This document shows, piece by piece, positions 54,138-62,983 of a stretch of DNA of 64,000 bases. Both the position numbers and the translations under genes were made by a program. Numbering within the stretch: position 1 is the stretch's first letter; each line of letters begins with the position of its first letter. Source of the DNA: Desulfatiglans anilini DSM 4660 (GTDB lineage Bacteria; Desulfobacterota; DSM-4660; Desulfatiglandales; Desulfatiglandaceae); the NCBI RefSeq assembly GCF_000422285.1, contig NZ_AULM01000013.1, positions 32,350-96,349 on the forward strand, given 5' to 3'. The notes below the pieces were generated by a model. That model saw only the letters and a list, made by a program, of their open reading frames with translations. It was not told the origin of the DNA and searched no databases.

Positions 54138-55442
54138 ATGCTGATCCAATGCTACGCCATTCTGGGCTGGGTCCTGTTCTATTGCCTCGCCCCGCTCCTG
54201 CTCTGGATTCCGCTCTCGAACCCCCGGTACCGGGTCCATTTCAGGGAGCGGCTCGGGCTGCTGCCCCTGCGGCGCCTGAAGGCTTTGGGAGGCGGCCCGC
54301 GCTTCTGGATCCATGCCGTCTCGCTCGGCGAGGTCAAGGTCGCAGAGGCGTTCGCTCAGGCGATCCGAAGGCATGTGCCGGATGCAGTCTTCGTCGTTTC
54401 GACGATCACCCCCCATGGACGCCGTCTGGCCGAGGAGGTTTTCAGGGAGCAGGCGCTGGTCGTCCACTCCCCGCTGGATGCGGCGCCCTGTGTTAAGCGG
54501 GCGCTGAAGGCCGTCCGGCCCGACGTCCTCGTCCTGCTGGAGACCGAAATCTGGCCGCTCTGGGTCGCCGCGGCCGACCGCATGCACATTCGAACGGCGA
54601 TCGTCAACGGCCGCATCTCCGCCCGCTCTATCAAACGCTACGTAAAGCTCCGTGCGTTCTTCCGGCCAGTGCTCGAGCGTATCAGCCTTTTCAGCATGAT
54701 CACCGCGGCCGACCGTGACCGCATCCTTGCGATGGGCGCACCCCGGGAGCGGGTGGTCGTGAACGGGAACGCCAAATACGACCTGCTCGGCAAATCTATC
54801 CGCCCGGAAGACGCGGAGCGTTTCCGCCGGCTGCTCTCGGTGGACGAAGGCCAGCCGGTCGTCGTGGCCGGCAGCACCCGCACAGGCGAAGAGGAAACGC
54901 TTTTGAAGGCCTTCCGGCGCGTCCGGGAGGTCTTCCCTGAGGCCGTGCTCGTCATCGCACCGCGCCACCTCGAGCGGGTGCGGGAGATCGAGGCGCTCGT
55001 CAAGCGCTCCGGTTTTTTCTGCGAGCTGCGGACCGGGCTCGAGGGACCCGGCCGGCGGCGCACCGCCCCGGTCGTCATCCTCGACACCTTCGGGGAGCTT
55101 TTCGGCCTGTACAGCGTCGCGAACCTGGCCTTCTGCGGGGCGAGCCTGGTGCCGCTCGGCGGTCAGAACCCTCTCGAACCGGCGGCCTGGGGCAAGATGG
55201 TCCTCTACGGGCCTTGGATGGACGACTTTTGGGATGCGCGCGCCCTGCTCGAGGCGGCCGGCGCCGGCGAAACGGTCCATGACGGCGACGAACTGGCCGA
55301 GCGGATCATCTGGCACCTGGCACACCCGGAAGCGAGCGGGGAGCGGGCCGCCAAAGGCCGCCAGGCCGTACTCCAGAACCTGGCGGCGGCCGAGCGCCAC
55401 GCCCTGGAGATCGTGAAACTCACCGGACCTTTCACCCTATGA
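54138..55442 (+). CDS. Second KDO-transferase-like glycosyltransferase
   Basis: 434-residue GT30 protein: N-terminal membrane segment CYAILGWVLFYCLAPLLLWI, catalytic motif HAVSLGEVKVAEAF (S62-E65), VLLETEIWPLWVAA, VNGRISARSIKRY, and LVPLGGQNPLEPAAWGKMVL. These are the diagnostic WaaA positions, so it is likely active. It is clearly diverged from waaA at 6730-8016. It lies away from the LPS operon, 24 bp after the TusA-like gene. It may add an extra KDO or a related sugar; that is inference. Confidence 0.85.
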   Translation: MLIQCYAILGWVLFYCLAPLLLWIPLSNPRYRVHFRERLGLLPLRRLKALGGGPRFWIHAVSLGEVKVAEAFAQAIRRHVPDAVFVVSTITPHGRRLAEEVFREQALVVHSPLDAAPCVKRALKAVRPDVLVLLETEIWPLWVAAADRMHIRTAIVNGRISARSIKRYVKLRAFFRPVLERISLFSMITAADRDRILAMGAPRERVVVNGNAKYDLLGKSIRPEDAERFRRLLSVDEGQPVVVAGSTRTGEEETLLKAFRRVREVFPEAVLVIAPRHLERVREIEALVKRSGFFCELRTGLEGPGRRRTAPVVILDTFGELFGLYSVANLAFCGASLVPLGGQNPLEPAAWGKMVLYGPWMDDFWDARALLEAAGAGETVHDGDELAERIIWHLAHPEASGERAAKGRQAVLQNLAAAERHALEIVKLTGPFTL

Positions 55443-55462
55443 ATCTTAGAAAGAGACGCACC

Positions 55463-56695
55463 ATGGAAATCGATCGCAGCACCCTGGCCGACATCCGCCG
55501 TTCCCTTCGCCCCGAGGTCCTGGAGCGGCTGAATCAGGCCGTCTCCCGGATCGTCGCCGCCAAACAGAAAGGCGGCAAGGTCGTGGCCGTCCTCGGAAGC
55601 GGGCCGAACCTTCATGAAGGGGTCACCACGCTGGTCGCCGAACTCATGCACAAGGGGCTGATCGACGGCGTTACCACCAGTTCGGCCGTCATCAACCACG
55701 AAATGGGGGGCACCCTCGAGCGCGTCAAGCGCATCGAAGGGGCCGCGCTCGGCATCGCGCCCGAACGACTGCCTTCCGACGGGAAGGTCGAAGCGACCCT
55801 CCTGGACGACGCGCAGATCGCCCGGATCGCCCGGGAAATCACCTTCGATCCGGACCTCTACCAGCGCATGCTGGCGCTGCCCGGCCACACGATCATCAAG
55901 GTGGCCGGGAATCTCGCCTATCCCACCGGATGGCGCACGGAGCGGATCGCGCGCGAGATCCTGCCCCTCGCCCGGCAGCACAAGATCCCGTTCGAACAGA
56001 TGGCGGGCTACGGCGCCGACCCTCTGACCATGATCGGGGCCGGGACCGCGCTCCATCTGCCCGTCCTGGTGACGATCCCGCAGCTCGTGGGGGGCGGGGA
56101 GGTCGGTCTGGCGGTGGGGGATTCACTGCCGCTTTCAGAGCGCGCCCGGCGCGTCGCCGAGATGCTCGCCGGCGCCGACGTCATCATCGAATCGGCCCTG
56201 GCGCTTTCGCAGGAGATCCACGACGGACCTTTCGAACGCTACACAGGACACGGTTTCTGGGTCGACTGGGAAGGCGGGTGGACCTACTCGCTCGAACAGA
56301 AGACCATCGTCCGCATCGACCTCGACCCCAACCTCGAGGTCGTCTGGCAGCGTGAGCAGGCGGCGCACACCGTCACCGACGCGGTGGACCAGGGGCTCCC
56401 CAAGACCAAGACCTTTGCCGTGCCCTTCCGGATGGAGATGTCGGGGTTCGCCCGGATCCCGGGAAGCATCCCGATCGTCGGGGACATCGGGGAGATCTGG
56501 CCCCTGATCGCCCTGGACGCAGCGGACGCCCTCGGCATCGAGCTCGATTTCATGAGCTACAAGCAGTCCCTTCCCGCCGGTGCGCGCATGCGGGAGTGGA
56601 TCGTCGAACACATCCGGCCGCTCGACCGCGAGCGCCTCATCGCCGCCGCCCCGCCGCTCGAAGGCAGCCGGGGGTCAGAAGCCGCCGCCGGCTAG
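55463..56695 (+). CDS. Conserved protein with pattern similarity to deoxyhypusine synthase-like proteins
   Basis: 410 residues. KVVAVLGSGPNLHEGVTTLV then AELMHKGLIDGVTTSSAVINH and HLPVLVTIPQLVGGGEVGLA have the order and spacing of the NAD-binding segments of bacterial deoxyhypusine-synthase-like proteins, but I could not match catalytic residues, so the family is inference. ATG 55463 has AAAGAG 7 nt upstream; an ATG at 55439 overlaps the KDO-transferase stop codon and is an alternative. Either way it is coupled to the glycosyltransferase. Function unknown. Confidence 0.55.
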   Translation: MEIDRSTLADIRRSLRPEVLERLNQAVSRIVAAKQKGGKVVAVLGSGPNLHEGVTTLVAELMHKGLIDGVTTSSAVINHEMGGTLERVKRIEGAALGIAPERLPSDGKVEATLLDDAQIARIAREITFDPDLYQRMLALPGHTIIKVAGNLAYPTGWRTERIAREILPLARQHKIPFEQMAGYGADPLTMIGAGTALHLPVLVTIPQLVGGGEVGLAVGDSLPLSERARRVAEMLAGADVIIESALALSQEIHDGPFERYTGHGFWVDWEGGWTYSLEQKTIVRIDLDPNLEVVWQREQAAHTVTDAVDQGLPKTKTFAVPFRMEMSGFARIPGSIPIVGDIGEIWPLIALDAADALGIELDFMSYKQSLPAGARMREWIVEHIRPLDRERLIAAAPPLEGSRGSEAAAG

Positions 56696-56821
56696 ATCCA
56701 TCCGGAAACGAGGAGGCTGTGCGCCGGCTTCGGCGCTTGTTCAACCGCTTCGCCGCGTCTCCCGGCCTGGCCGGTATCGAGGGACCGGGCGCCTGAGCCA
56801 AGACGGCGCGGTGATCGTCCG

Positions 56822-57673
56822 CTAACAGCCTTCATCGTGGAGGATCCGGAAGCCCCCCGGCGCCGGTGCTGGCGGTTCGGCCGCCCGCGGAGCCGGGGCA
56901 GCCGCGTCGAACCCGGCGGCCGGAACGCTTTCCGGCTGGGACGTCGCCTCGATGCTTTCCGCCTCGGGCTGGGCCTCCGGACGGGACGAGACGAAACGGT
57001 CCGGGTTCACGACAGCGAGGATCAGGCCCAGCGCCACCAGGAGGGCCGCTCCCCCCAGCTTCATCCGCCGCGATCCGCCCGGAAGGCGCTCCGGGTCGCC
57101 GAAGCGGCCCTCGAGGCGCTCCCCGAGCCAGAAGGCGCCGACGGCCATCAGGCAGGCGCCGAGAGCAACGATTCCCGACTGGATGCCGAGCACGTCGGAG
57201 AGGGTTACGGCGCCCATGGCCCCGGCTTCATAGAAACCGGCCAGCAGCGGGAAAACCTCCGCGAAGATCACCGAGCCGATGACCATCCCCCCCAGGAAGA
57301 CCAGACCGTCGAGCTTCCCCGAGACCGTCGCCACCACGGACGTGGTCGGGCAGTACCCGCCCATCACAAAACCCACCCCCAGAAGCAGACCCGCCACGAT
57401 CTGAGGCCAGATATTGGTCTGGAGGAGATAGACGCGGCCGAGATCGATCCATCCAAAGACCGAGAAGTACAGCAGTCCAAGCATGCAGACGACGATGGCG
57501 GTGAACATGACCTTCAGGACTGAGAAATCCCGCAGGTAGAAGATCGCCGTCAGTTTGCGGGCATTGCCGAAGCCCGCCCGCTCCAGCACGAACCCGAAGA
57601 GGAAGCCGATCAGGACCGCCAGCTGCAGGGCGTAGGCGTAATCGAACCATCCGAACTTGTAGAGAGGCCCCAT
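56822..57673 (-). CDS. YeeE/YedE-family transporter half, C-terminally extended
   Basis: 283 residues with about seven hydrophobic segments. MGPLYKFGWFDYAYALQLAV leads into FGFVLERAGFGNARKLTAIF and GVGFVMGGYCPTTSVVATVS, the Cys-containing pore motifs of the YeeE/YedE (TsuA) family of sulfur-compound importers. The last ~50 residues are a Pro/Ala/Glu-rich tail ending GGFRILHDEGC. ATG 57673 overlaps the stop of the upstream partner gene (TGATG). Confidence 0.82.
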   Translation of the reverse strand: MGPLYKFGWFDYAYALQLAVLIGFLFGFVLERAGFGNARKLTAIFYLRDFSVLKVMFTAIVVCMLGLLYFSVFGWIDLGRVYLLQTNIWPQIVAGLLLGVGFVMGGYCPTTSVVATVSGKLDGLVFLGGMVIGSVIFAEVFPLLAGFYEAGAMGAVTLSDVLGIQSGIVALGACLMAVGAFWLGERLEGRFGDPERLPGGSRRMKLGGAALLVALGLILAVVNPDRFVSSRPEAQPEAESIEATSQPESVPAAGFDAAAPAPRAAEPPAPAPGGFRILHDEGC

Positions 57674-58185
57674 CACAACCACTCCTTTCTGAAAAACCAG
57701 GCGGCGGCGTATGCGCCCGCGAAGATGCAGAACATGAACACCCAACTCCCGAAGGCCAGTTCAGCCGCCCCGGTCAGCGCCTGCCCGCTCGTGCATCCGC
57801 GTCCGAGCCGCGCGGCGAACCCGGACAGGATTCCGCCCCCGAGGGCCAGCCAGAGCCGGGCCGAAACCCCGATCGATGGGCCTCTCGCCACCTCCCCGCG
57901 GACCCGGCGGGCGATGAAGGCCGAGAAAAGCCCCCCCAGCCCGGCGCCAAGCGTCAGGAACACGAGCCAGTCCATCAGCGGGGAGCGCCCCCAGGCCAGG
58001 TATTTCGAAAGATAGGGATTGGCCTGCGCATGCTCCGGGGCCACCCAGTGCACCCCGGCCGTCCCGATGCGCGCAAAGGACGCCGAGGACCCGAGGCCCC
58101 GCCCCATGGTATAGAACGTGAAAAGCAGGACCAGGCCGAGCAGGATCCCGATCACATAAGGGTTGCTGTACCGCTCGTCATTCAT
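57673..58185 (-). CDS. YeeE/YedE-family transporter half
   Basis: 170 residues, starting MNDERYSNPYVIGILLGLVL with GGAGG upstream. Four or five hydrophobic segments; LGRGCTSGQALTGAAELAFG is the family's GxGCtxG motif. Together with the next gene it forms the two-part form of the YeeE/YedE importer (thiosulfate in the characterised member; selenium compounds have been proposed for relatives). Coupled by a TGATG overlap. Confidence 0.84.
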   Translation of the reverse strand: MNDERYSNPYVIGILLGLVLLFTFYTMGRGLGSSASFARIGTAGVHWVAPEHAQANPYLSKYLAWGRSPLMDWLVFLTLGAGLGGLFSAFIARRVRGEVARGPSIGVSARLWLALGGGILSGFAARLGRGCTSGQALTGAAELAFGSWVFMFCIFAGAYAAAWFFRKEWL

Positions 58186-58492
58186 CGTCTGCACCCTCCT
58201 TCCCTTTCGACGCCTCCAAACGCCTCTCCTTCAACCAGACCACCGTCGCCCCCCAACCGGACGGGCCCGCATCGAGCGCGAAGCGCAGGACATGCGGACT
58301 GCGTCTCAGCCGCGCGTGAACCGTCTCGCGGAGGACCCCCTTTCCTTTCCCATGGATGAACCGCACCTCGAAGATGCCCTCCACCAGACAGGCCTCGATA
58401 TAGTCCTCCACCAGGTCTCCGGCCTCTGACGGGGCGAAGGTGTGCAGGTCGAGGCACCCGTCCACCGGGATGTTGACAGGATCGTTCTCCAT
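58178..58492 (-). CDS. Smr-domain protein
   Basis: 104 residues forming one Smr domain: LDLHTFAPSEAGDLVEDYIE, VRFIHGKGKGVLRETVHARL and a glycine-rich GPSGWGATVVWL end. Smr domains are MutS2-type nucleases or RNA-binding modules. ATG 58492 follows AGGGGGCG. It overlaps the start of the YeeE half by 8 bp, so is the first gene of this three-gene minus-strand operon. Confidence 0.85.
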   Translation of the reverse strand: MENDPVNIPVDGCLDLHTFAPSEAGDLVEDYIEACLVEGIFEVRFIHGKGKGVLRETVHARLRRSPHVLRFALDAGPSGWGATVVWLKERRLEASKGKEGADDE

Positions 58493-58722
58493 GCATCGCC
58501 CCCTGCGGTGAGCCGGCTGCACCGGCTGGTTCGAACTTGACATCACTACCACAATGTGGTCTACTGGTGTCCCATTGGAAACGCTTTACCCGCCCCGTGC
58601 TCGTTTCCACTTCGGAAGTCTTGACACACCCGCTACGCACCGGGAGAATCCTTCACCAGGAACCTTGTTCGCGCACCCTAAGGGCACCGTATCCATTTTC
58701 CCCATTCCAGAGGAGATCATCG

Positions 58723-59115
58723 ATGGAGGCCCATGAATTCGCCGTCATCCGCCAGAGGCTCGGGAAGACCCAGAAGGAGATGGCCGAACTGCTCGCGACC
58801 TCGCTCAAGACGGTCCACAGCTATGAACAGGGATGGCGCACCATCCCCCCGCACGCCCAACGGCAGATCTATTTCCTGCTCTCGAAGGCGAAGGCGGCCG
58901 GCCAAAAGCCCCGCTCCTGCTGGGAAGAACGGCACTGCCCCGAGGAGGTCAGATCCCGATGCCCTGCATGGGAATGGGGTTCGGGCGACCTCTGCTGGTT
59001 CGTGAACGGAACCTTCTGCGAAGGCGCCGCCCATGGCAGCTGGGCAGAAAAAATGCAGATCTGCCGATCATGCTGCGTCTTCAAGGCCTTCCATGAAGAG
59101 CGGAAAAACGCGTAG
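58723..59115 (+). CDS. HTH regulator with two-CW zinc domain
   Basis: 130 residues. The N-terminal ~60 residues are an XRE-like helix-turn-helix (IRQRLGKTQKEMAELLATSL then KTVHSYEQGWR). The C-terminal part carries two CW pairs: C66-W67, C72, C80 and C91-W92, C99, C114, C117, C118, the two-CW arrangement (CWE..HCP ... LCW..GT.C ... C..CC). The start has AGAGGAGA 7 nt upstream. Its target is unknown; it is divergent from the Smr operon, so control of that operon is possible. Confidence 0.8.
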   Translation: MEAHEFAVIRQRLGKTQKEMAELLATSLKTVHSYEQGWRTIPPHAQRQIYFLLSKAKAAGQKPRSCWEERHCPEEVRSRCPAWEWGSGDLCWFVNGTFCEGAAHGSWAEKMQICRSCCVFKAFHEERKNA

Positions 59116-59130
59116 CGGGGATGCTCCCCC

Positions 59131-59706
59131 CTAGAACCGAATCCTCGGAGCCTCCTGCCGCTCCGGGGGCACCTCGAAGAAGGCCGCCTTCTCGAAGCCG
59201 AAAAGACCGGCCAGCACATTGGTCGGGAAGCTGCGGATCTTCGTGTTGTACTCCCTGACCATCTCGTTGAAGCGCCGCCGCTCCACGGCAATGCGGTTTT
59301 CCGTTCCCGCCAGTTCATCCTGGAGACGGATGAAATTCGTGTTCGCCTTCAGGTCGGGGTAGCGCTCCACCACCAGGAGCAGCCGCGACAGGGCCGATGA
59401 GAGGGCGTTGTTCGCCTCGATCTTTTCGGGGATCGATTCAGCGCCGGCGACCCGTGAACGGGCCTCGGTCACATCCACGAAGACCTCCCTTTCATGCGCC
59501 GCATAGCCCTTGACCGTTTCGACGTAATTGGGGATGAGATCATAGCGCCGCTGGAGCTGGTTTTCCACCTGAGCCCAGGCGCCTTTGACGGATTCGTCCA
59601 TGGCGACAAGGTCGTTGTAAGTCCCCTTGATCCATGAAAAAGACAGCAGCCCCAGCACGGCGATGATCCCGATGACGACCAAAAGGGTCTTTCCGGTCTT
59701 GCCCAT
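59131..59706 (-). CDS. LemA-family protein
   Basis: 191 residues with an N-terminal membrane anchor (LLVVIGIIAVLGLLSFSWIK) and the LemA helical core: YNDLVAMDESVKGAWAQVEN, RRYDLIPNYVETVKGYAAHE and VREYNTKIRSFPTNVLAGLF. It overlaps nothing but starts 2 bp after the nucleotidyltransferase stop. LemA and TPM-domain genes often occur together, as here. Confidence 0.92.
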   Translation of the reverse strand: MGKTGKTLLVVIGIIAVLGLLSFSWIKGTYNDLVAMDESVKGAWAQVENQLQRRYDLIPNYVETVKGYAAHEREVFVDVTEARSRVAGAESIPEKIEANNALSSALSRLLLVVERYPDLKANTNFIRLQDELAGTENRIAVERRRFNEMVREYNTKIRSFPTNVLAGLFGFEKAAFFEVPPERQEAPRIRF

Positions 59707-59707
59707 A

Positions 59708-60439
59708 TCAGCCTCCCATAGCATCCACAGCGTCGGACAGTTTTTCCATCTCCGCCAGATATCGTTTGAAAAGCGCCGGCATATCCGCCTGCGCCCCTTT
59801 GATCTTCCTGTCACGAACATCCAGCAAACGTTCGAACACGCCCCCGTCCAAGTCGAAAACCCTCGAGACTTCCGTGAAGAGCGCCCGCCTGGACCCGGGC
59901 ATTTCCAATCCTTTCAGAGCCGCGAGGGCCCTGAAGATGGCCGTCAGGGCGCCGGTCGAATCCGCGATCAGCGCTGCGAGGGTACCCCGCTTCCCTTCGG
60001 TTTCGACGAACCCTTCGCGGAGCAGCAACATCTTGCCCTTGATCTCGCGTTCGCACTGCAGCCTCAGCAGCGAGGGCTTCAATTCCAGCCCCCTCAGCAC
60101 ATCCTTGCCGTAAACCATGGCATAGCGGGACCTGAAATTCAGGTACTCGATCGGGAAGACATCCAAGGAGCCGGCGATATAGCGTTCGGTCAGGAAAAGA
60201 GGCACCGCGCAACCTTTCCGGCGCCACTTCCGGACGAGGCTGAAGGCCTCGTCGAGCCGGCCCATGGCCTCCGGCCGCAGCACCGCCATCAGATTGATGT
60301 CCGAGCGGGCCGGGTCATACTCCGGCCCGGCCGCACTGCCATAGAGGATGAGGGAGATCAAATCGTTGCCGAATACCTCCCGGAAATCCTGGATGATCTC
60401 CGGCAGCAGCGCCTTCGGATCTTTCGCGCTTCGAGCCAT
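59708..60439 (-). CDS. Nucleotidyltransferase-domain protein
   Basis: 243 residues. The Pol-beta-type nucleotidyltransferase core is LISLILYGSAAGPEYDPARS then DINLMAVL (GS..G..Y...SDINL). The third carboxylate is not clear. The C-terminal half is helical and resembles HEPN-like partners. ATG 60439 has GGAGG 5 nt upstream. It lies between the TPM gene and lemA in one operon. Substrate unknown. Confidence 0.78.
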   Translation of the reverse strand: MARSAKDPKALLPEIIQDFREVFGNDLISLILYGSAAGPEYDPARSDINLMAVLRPEAMGRLDEAFSLVRKWRRKGCAVPLFLTERYIAGSLDVFPIEYLNFRSRYAMVYGKDVLRGLELKPSLLRLQCEREIKGKMLLLREGFVETEGKRGTLAALIADSTGALTAIFRALAALKGLEMPGSRRALFTEVSRVFDLDGGVFERLLDVRDRKIKGAQADMPALFKRYLAEMEKLSDAVDAMGG

Positions 60440-60459
60440 CACCGCCTCCCTCCCATGCC

Positions 60460-61230
60460 TCAGAATCCGCCCCCCGCGCCGCCTCCACCGCTCATGCCCC
60501 CGCCGAAACCTCCGAAGCCGCCGCTGAAGCCGCCGAAACCGCCGGAGCCGGTCCCGCCGCCGCGGGGGGCGCCCGCGATCCAGGGCAGCGCAGCACCCCT
60601 CGAGCGGGAACCGCTTCGCACAATCGTCAAAAAAATCAGGATAAAGATCAGGAAAGGCCAGAAGGGCGCACCGTCTTCGCGGCGGGCGGACGCCTTAGGC
60701 TCGGGGGCGCCGGTAAGGGCTACGCCCGCATCGTCGGCAAGCACCTTCGCCACAGCGAGCGTGCCGTTCAGGAGCCCCTCGCCGAATCGGTCCTCCCTGA
60801 AATAGGGAAGCATGTAGCGGTCGCGGATCTCGCCTACCAGCCCGTCGGGGAGGACGCCCTCGACGCCGTAGCCCGTTTCGATCCGCATCTTACGCTCCTG
60901 GATCGTCACGAAGATCAGGACGCCCTTGTCCTCGCCCTTTTTCCCGATGCCCCACGCCGCATAGAGGCGGTTGACGTAATCGTTGTACTCGGCCCCGCCG
61001 ATGTCGGGAAACGTCGCGACCACCACCGCCACACCGGTCTTCTCGAATACCTCCCGGGTGAGGGCATCCAGACGCTGCCGCTCCTCCGGTGAAAGGACCC
61101 CGGCAAAATCGTTCACCGGGCCATCAGGCTGCGGGAAAGGCCTCTCGGCCGCGGCGGGGGCCGCGAGCCAGACCGCAGCGAGCAGCAAAAGGGCGGCAGC
61201 GAGCGTGCGGCTCCCGGCACCCAGGCCCAT
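60460..61230 (-). CDS. TPM-domain protein (YgcG family)
   Basis: About 256 residues from the preferred start. It has a signal peptide (LAAALLLLAAVWLAAPAAAE), then a TPM domain with VNDFAGVLSPEERQRLDALT, KGVLIFVTIQERKMRIETGY and LPYFREDRFGEGLLNG. Next come one membrane helix (PFWPFLIFILIFLTIVRS) and a Gly/Phe-rich tail. The open frame extends to 61368; 61230 is chosen because it puts the signal peptide first. It is transcribed with the nucleotidyltransferase and lemA. Confidence 0.82.
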   Translation of the reverse strand: MGLGAGSRTLAAALLLLAAVWLAAPAAAERPFPQPDGPVNDFAGVLSPEERQRLDALTREVFEKTGVAVVVATFPDIGGAEYNDYVNRLYAAWGIGKKGEDKGVLIFVTIQERKMRIETGYGVEGVLPDGLVGEIRDRYMLPYFREDRFGEGLLNGTLAVAKVLADDAGVALTGAPEPKASARREDGAPFWPFLIFILIFLTIVRSGSRSRGAALPWIAGAPRGGGTGSGGFGGFSGGFGGFGGGMSGGGGAGGGF

Positions 61231-61498
61231 GGAAGCCGCCCGCGCATTCCGGATGCCGCCCCGCCAAGCGCTCAGTCCAGCGTCGACCCTCCGGCACAGG
61301 ACCCCACCCATTCCTTTGACCTGTATCCCCATGGCCGTCAGTATAATGACGCACCAGCGCTTCGTCACCCCCTTTTTCCGTCCACCGCGGAGAGGAAACC
61401 CTCCAGATCGTCATCGAGGAGAGACAAGAAACCTCGACGGACGACGGCGAAGCCACCACACCACCCGGCTTTCGCCGCCGTGAAAAGATTGCCCTAGC

Positions 61499-61762
61499 TC
61501 AAGGCCTTCTCAGTAAATCGTGGGTGCCGATGCGCCGGAGAAAATAGACGTCCTCATGGATCTGGAAGGTGAAGCGGTAACCTTTGTTGACTCTCCCCTC
61601 CCAGATATCCCGGGAATCCTGCATTTTTTTAGCATTCAAGGACGGGTGATGGAAATCGGAGAGCAGCCGCTCCAACTGTTTGTCGGCGGCTTTCTGGACA
61701 GGGGCTGGAAGCCGGCGGTAATCCTCGATGAACCTTTTCGAAAAGGCCAGCCTCATTTTCAT
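61499..61762 (-). CDS. Type II toxin, RelE/ParE superfamily
   Basis: 87 residues: MKMRLAFSKRFIEDYRRLPA then helical QKAADKQLERLLSDF, GRVNKGYRFTFQIHEDVYFL and IGTHDLLRR, the fold pattern of ParE/RelE/HigB-type toxins. The start overlaps the antitoxin stop (ATGA). Whether it cleaves mRNA or hits gyrase cannot be told. Confidence 0.8.
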   Translation of the reverse strand: MKMRLAFSKRFIEDYRRLPAPVQKAADKQLERLLSDFHHPSLNAKKMQDSRDIWEGRVNKGYRFTFQIHEDVYFLRRIGTHDLLRRP

Positions 61763-62043
61763 ATCTTGGCGGTCTTCAGGGCTTCAATGGCCTCAGCGGC
61801 GTTCTCGAAGGGCCCGGCGATGTCGCCCTTGCGGACATCCTCGTCAACCTCGGCTTCCTTCTCCTGCCACTCCCTGGAGTAAAAATACTCCTGGTCGGGC
61901 TGGATCACCTTCACCGGCCGGAGGACAATGCATTCATCCCTGATGTCCATCTCGACGTAATCCCCTTCCACCAGTCTGAACTTTTTGCGAAGGCCCTGGG
62001 GAATGGTCAACTGGAAATTCTTCCTGATCTTCATCAGCGCCAT
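61759..62043 (-). CDS. AbrB/MazE-like antitoxin
   Basis: 94 residues. N-terminal SpoVT/AbrB-type domain, MKIRKNFQLTIPQGLRKKFR then LVEGDYVEMDIRDECIVLRP, and a C-terminal helical tail (EKEAEVDEDVRKGDIAGPFE) that would neutralise the toxin. AAGGAG lies 6-7 nt upstream of the ATG. It is the first gene of the two-gene operon and probably its repressor. Confidence 0.82.
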   Translation of the reverse strand: MALMKIRKNFQLTIPQGLRKKFRLVEGDYVEMDIRDECIVLRPVKVIQPDQEYFYSREWQEKEAEVDEDVRKGDIAGPFENAAEAIEALKTAKI

Positions 62044-62059
62044 ATCCTGCTCCTTGATC

Positions 62060-62130
62060 TTGACGGTTTTGTTCGTTTTTCATTATTCCACAAATTATGA
62101 ATTTCGTAATTTTATAAAATGATAACATGA
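62060..62130 (-). promoter_or_regulatory. AT-rich promoter/operator region of the toxin-antitoxin pair
   Basis: The only strongly AT-rich stretch next to the antitoxin start: AAATTACGAAATTCATAATTT is nearly palindromic, as expected for an autoregulatory AbrB-type operator. The -10/-35 positions are not assigned. Confidence 0.35.
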
Positions 62131-62983
62131 CTGGCGGGGGTGTCAAGGCGCCCCTATATTTCTTTCCAAACGGTTATTTCAACAGCAAAAAAACTTTGCA
62201 ACCATGATCGCCTTTTCCATACCTTGGCTATATATCTTGCCTATACACAGATACCCCTCACCGTTCCAAAATGTATCGACCGCGCCACTCCGAAAAGAAT
62301 GAAGCGCGTGCCATCACCTCGGCCGGTATCCTGCCTGTTTTCATCTTCTTTACCGGATCATAATCCCAACTGCGGCCGACATCATTGGAAGCCCTGTCTT
62401 CGAAAAACGGCGGTCGATCCAACGCTCCCTCACTCCAAGGCATGCCCTGAAAAAGAGGCGCCGATCTCTTGGTTGTTGGGCGATATCGATGCACATCACG
62501 GCTGTTTCCCGGCCGCTGCAAACTATAAAAGGACATTGTTCCGCCTCTGAAGCAAGGATTTTCTTTCTGTAATTCCATATAATATTATATATTTACACAT
62601 CATACCCGACAAACAGTGACATTATCCACGCCCTTTTCGCCATTCCGGCACATATCTTGATTGGGTCCATGCTTAAAAATTCTCTGGATCGCTAGGACCT
62701 GGAGAATACAGACCGCAAATCGCGGGCAGGTGTTTTCAGCCCCGGCTATTCCAATCACTCCTACTGCCGAGCAGGCATACCGGAGTCCTCGAACCCATAC
62801 CAGGCGACCTCATCGAGTCAACGCCGCAGCGGATTTGCATGGTCGATCATCAACCGACCGGATGGGGCACATAATTTGAACCTCTAACCGGACTCGCCCC
62901 CCGTGCCATCATGAAGGCCACAGAGTCTGAAAGCAGGCACCCCGTTTCCCCGGGGCCTGCGGCCTTCCCGAGGGGGTTGGATC
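62131..62983. other. Gap between toxin-antitoxin pair and RHS gene
   Basis: About 850 bp. It contains an AT-rich patch around 62578-62600 (TATAATATTATA). No open frame here looks like a real gene, and there is no member of the dispersed repeat family. Confidence 0.4.

Noticed and set aside
62258..62578. 106-codon minus-strand open frame
   Set aside because: No convincing ribosome site, no known pattern and in an apparent intergenic region; kept as non-coding.
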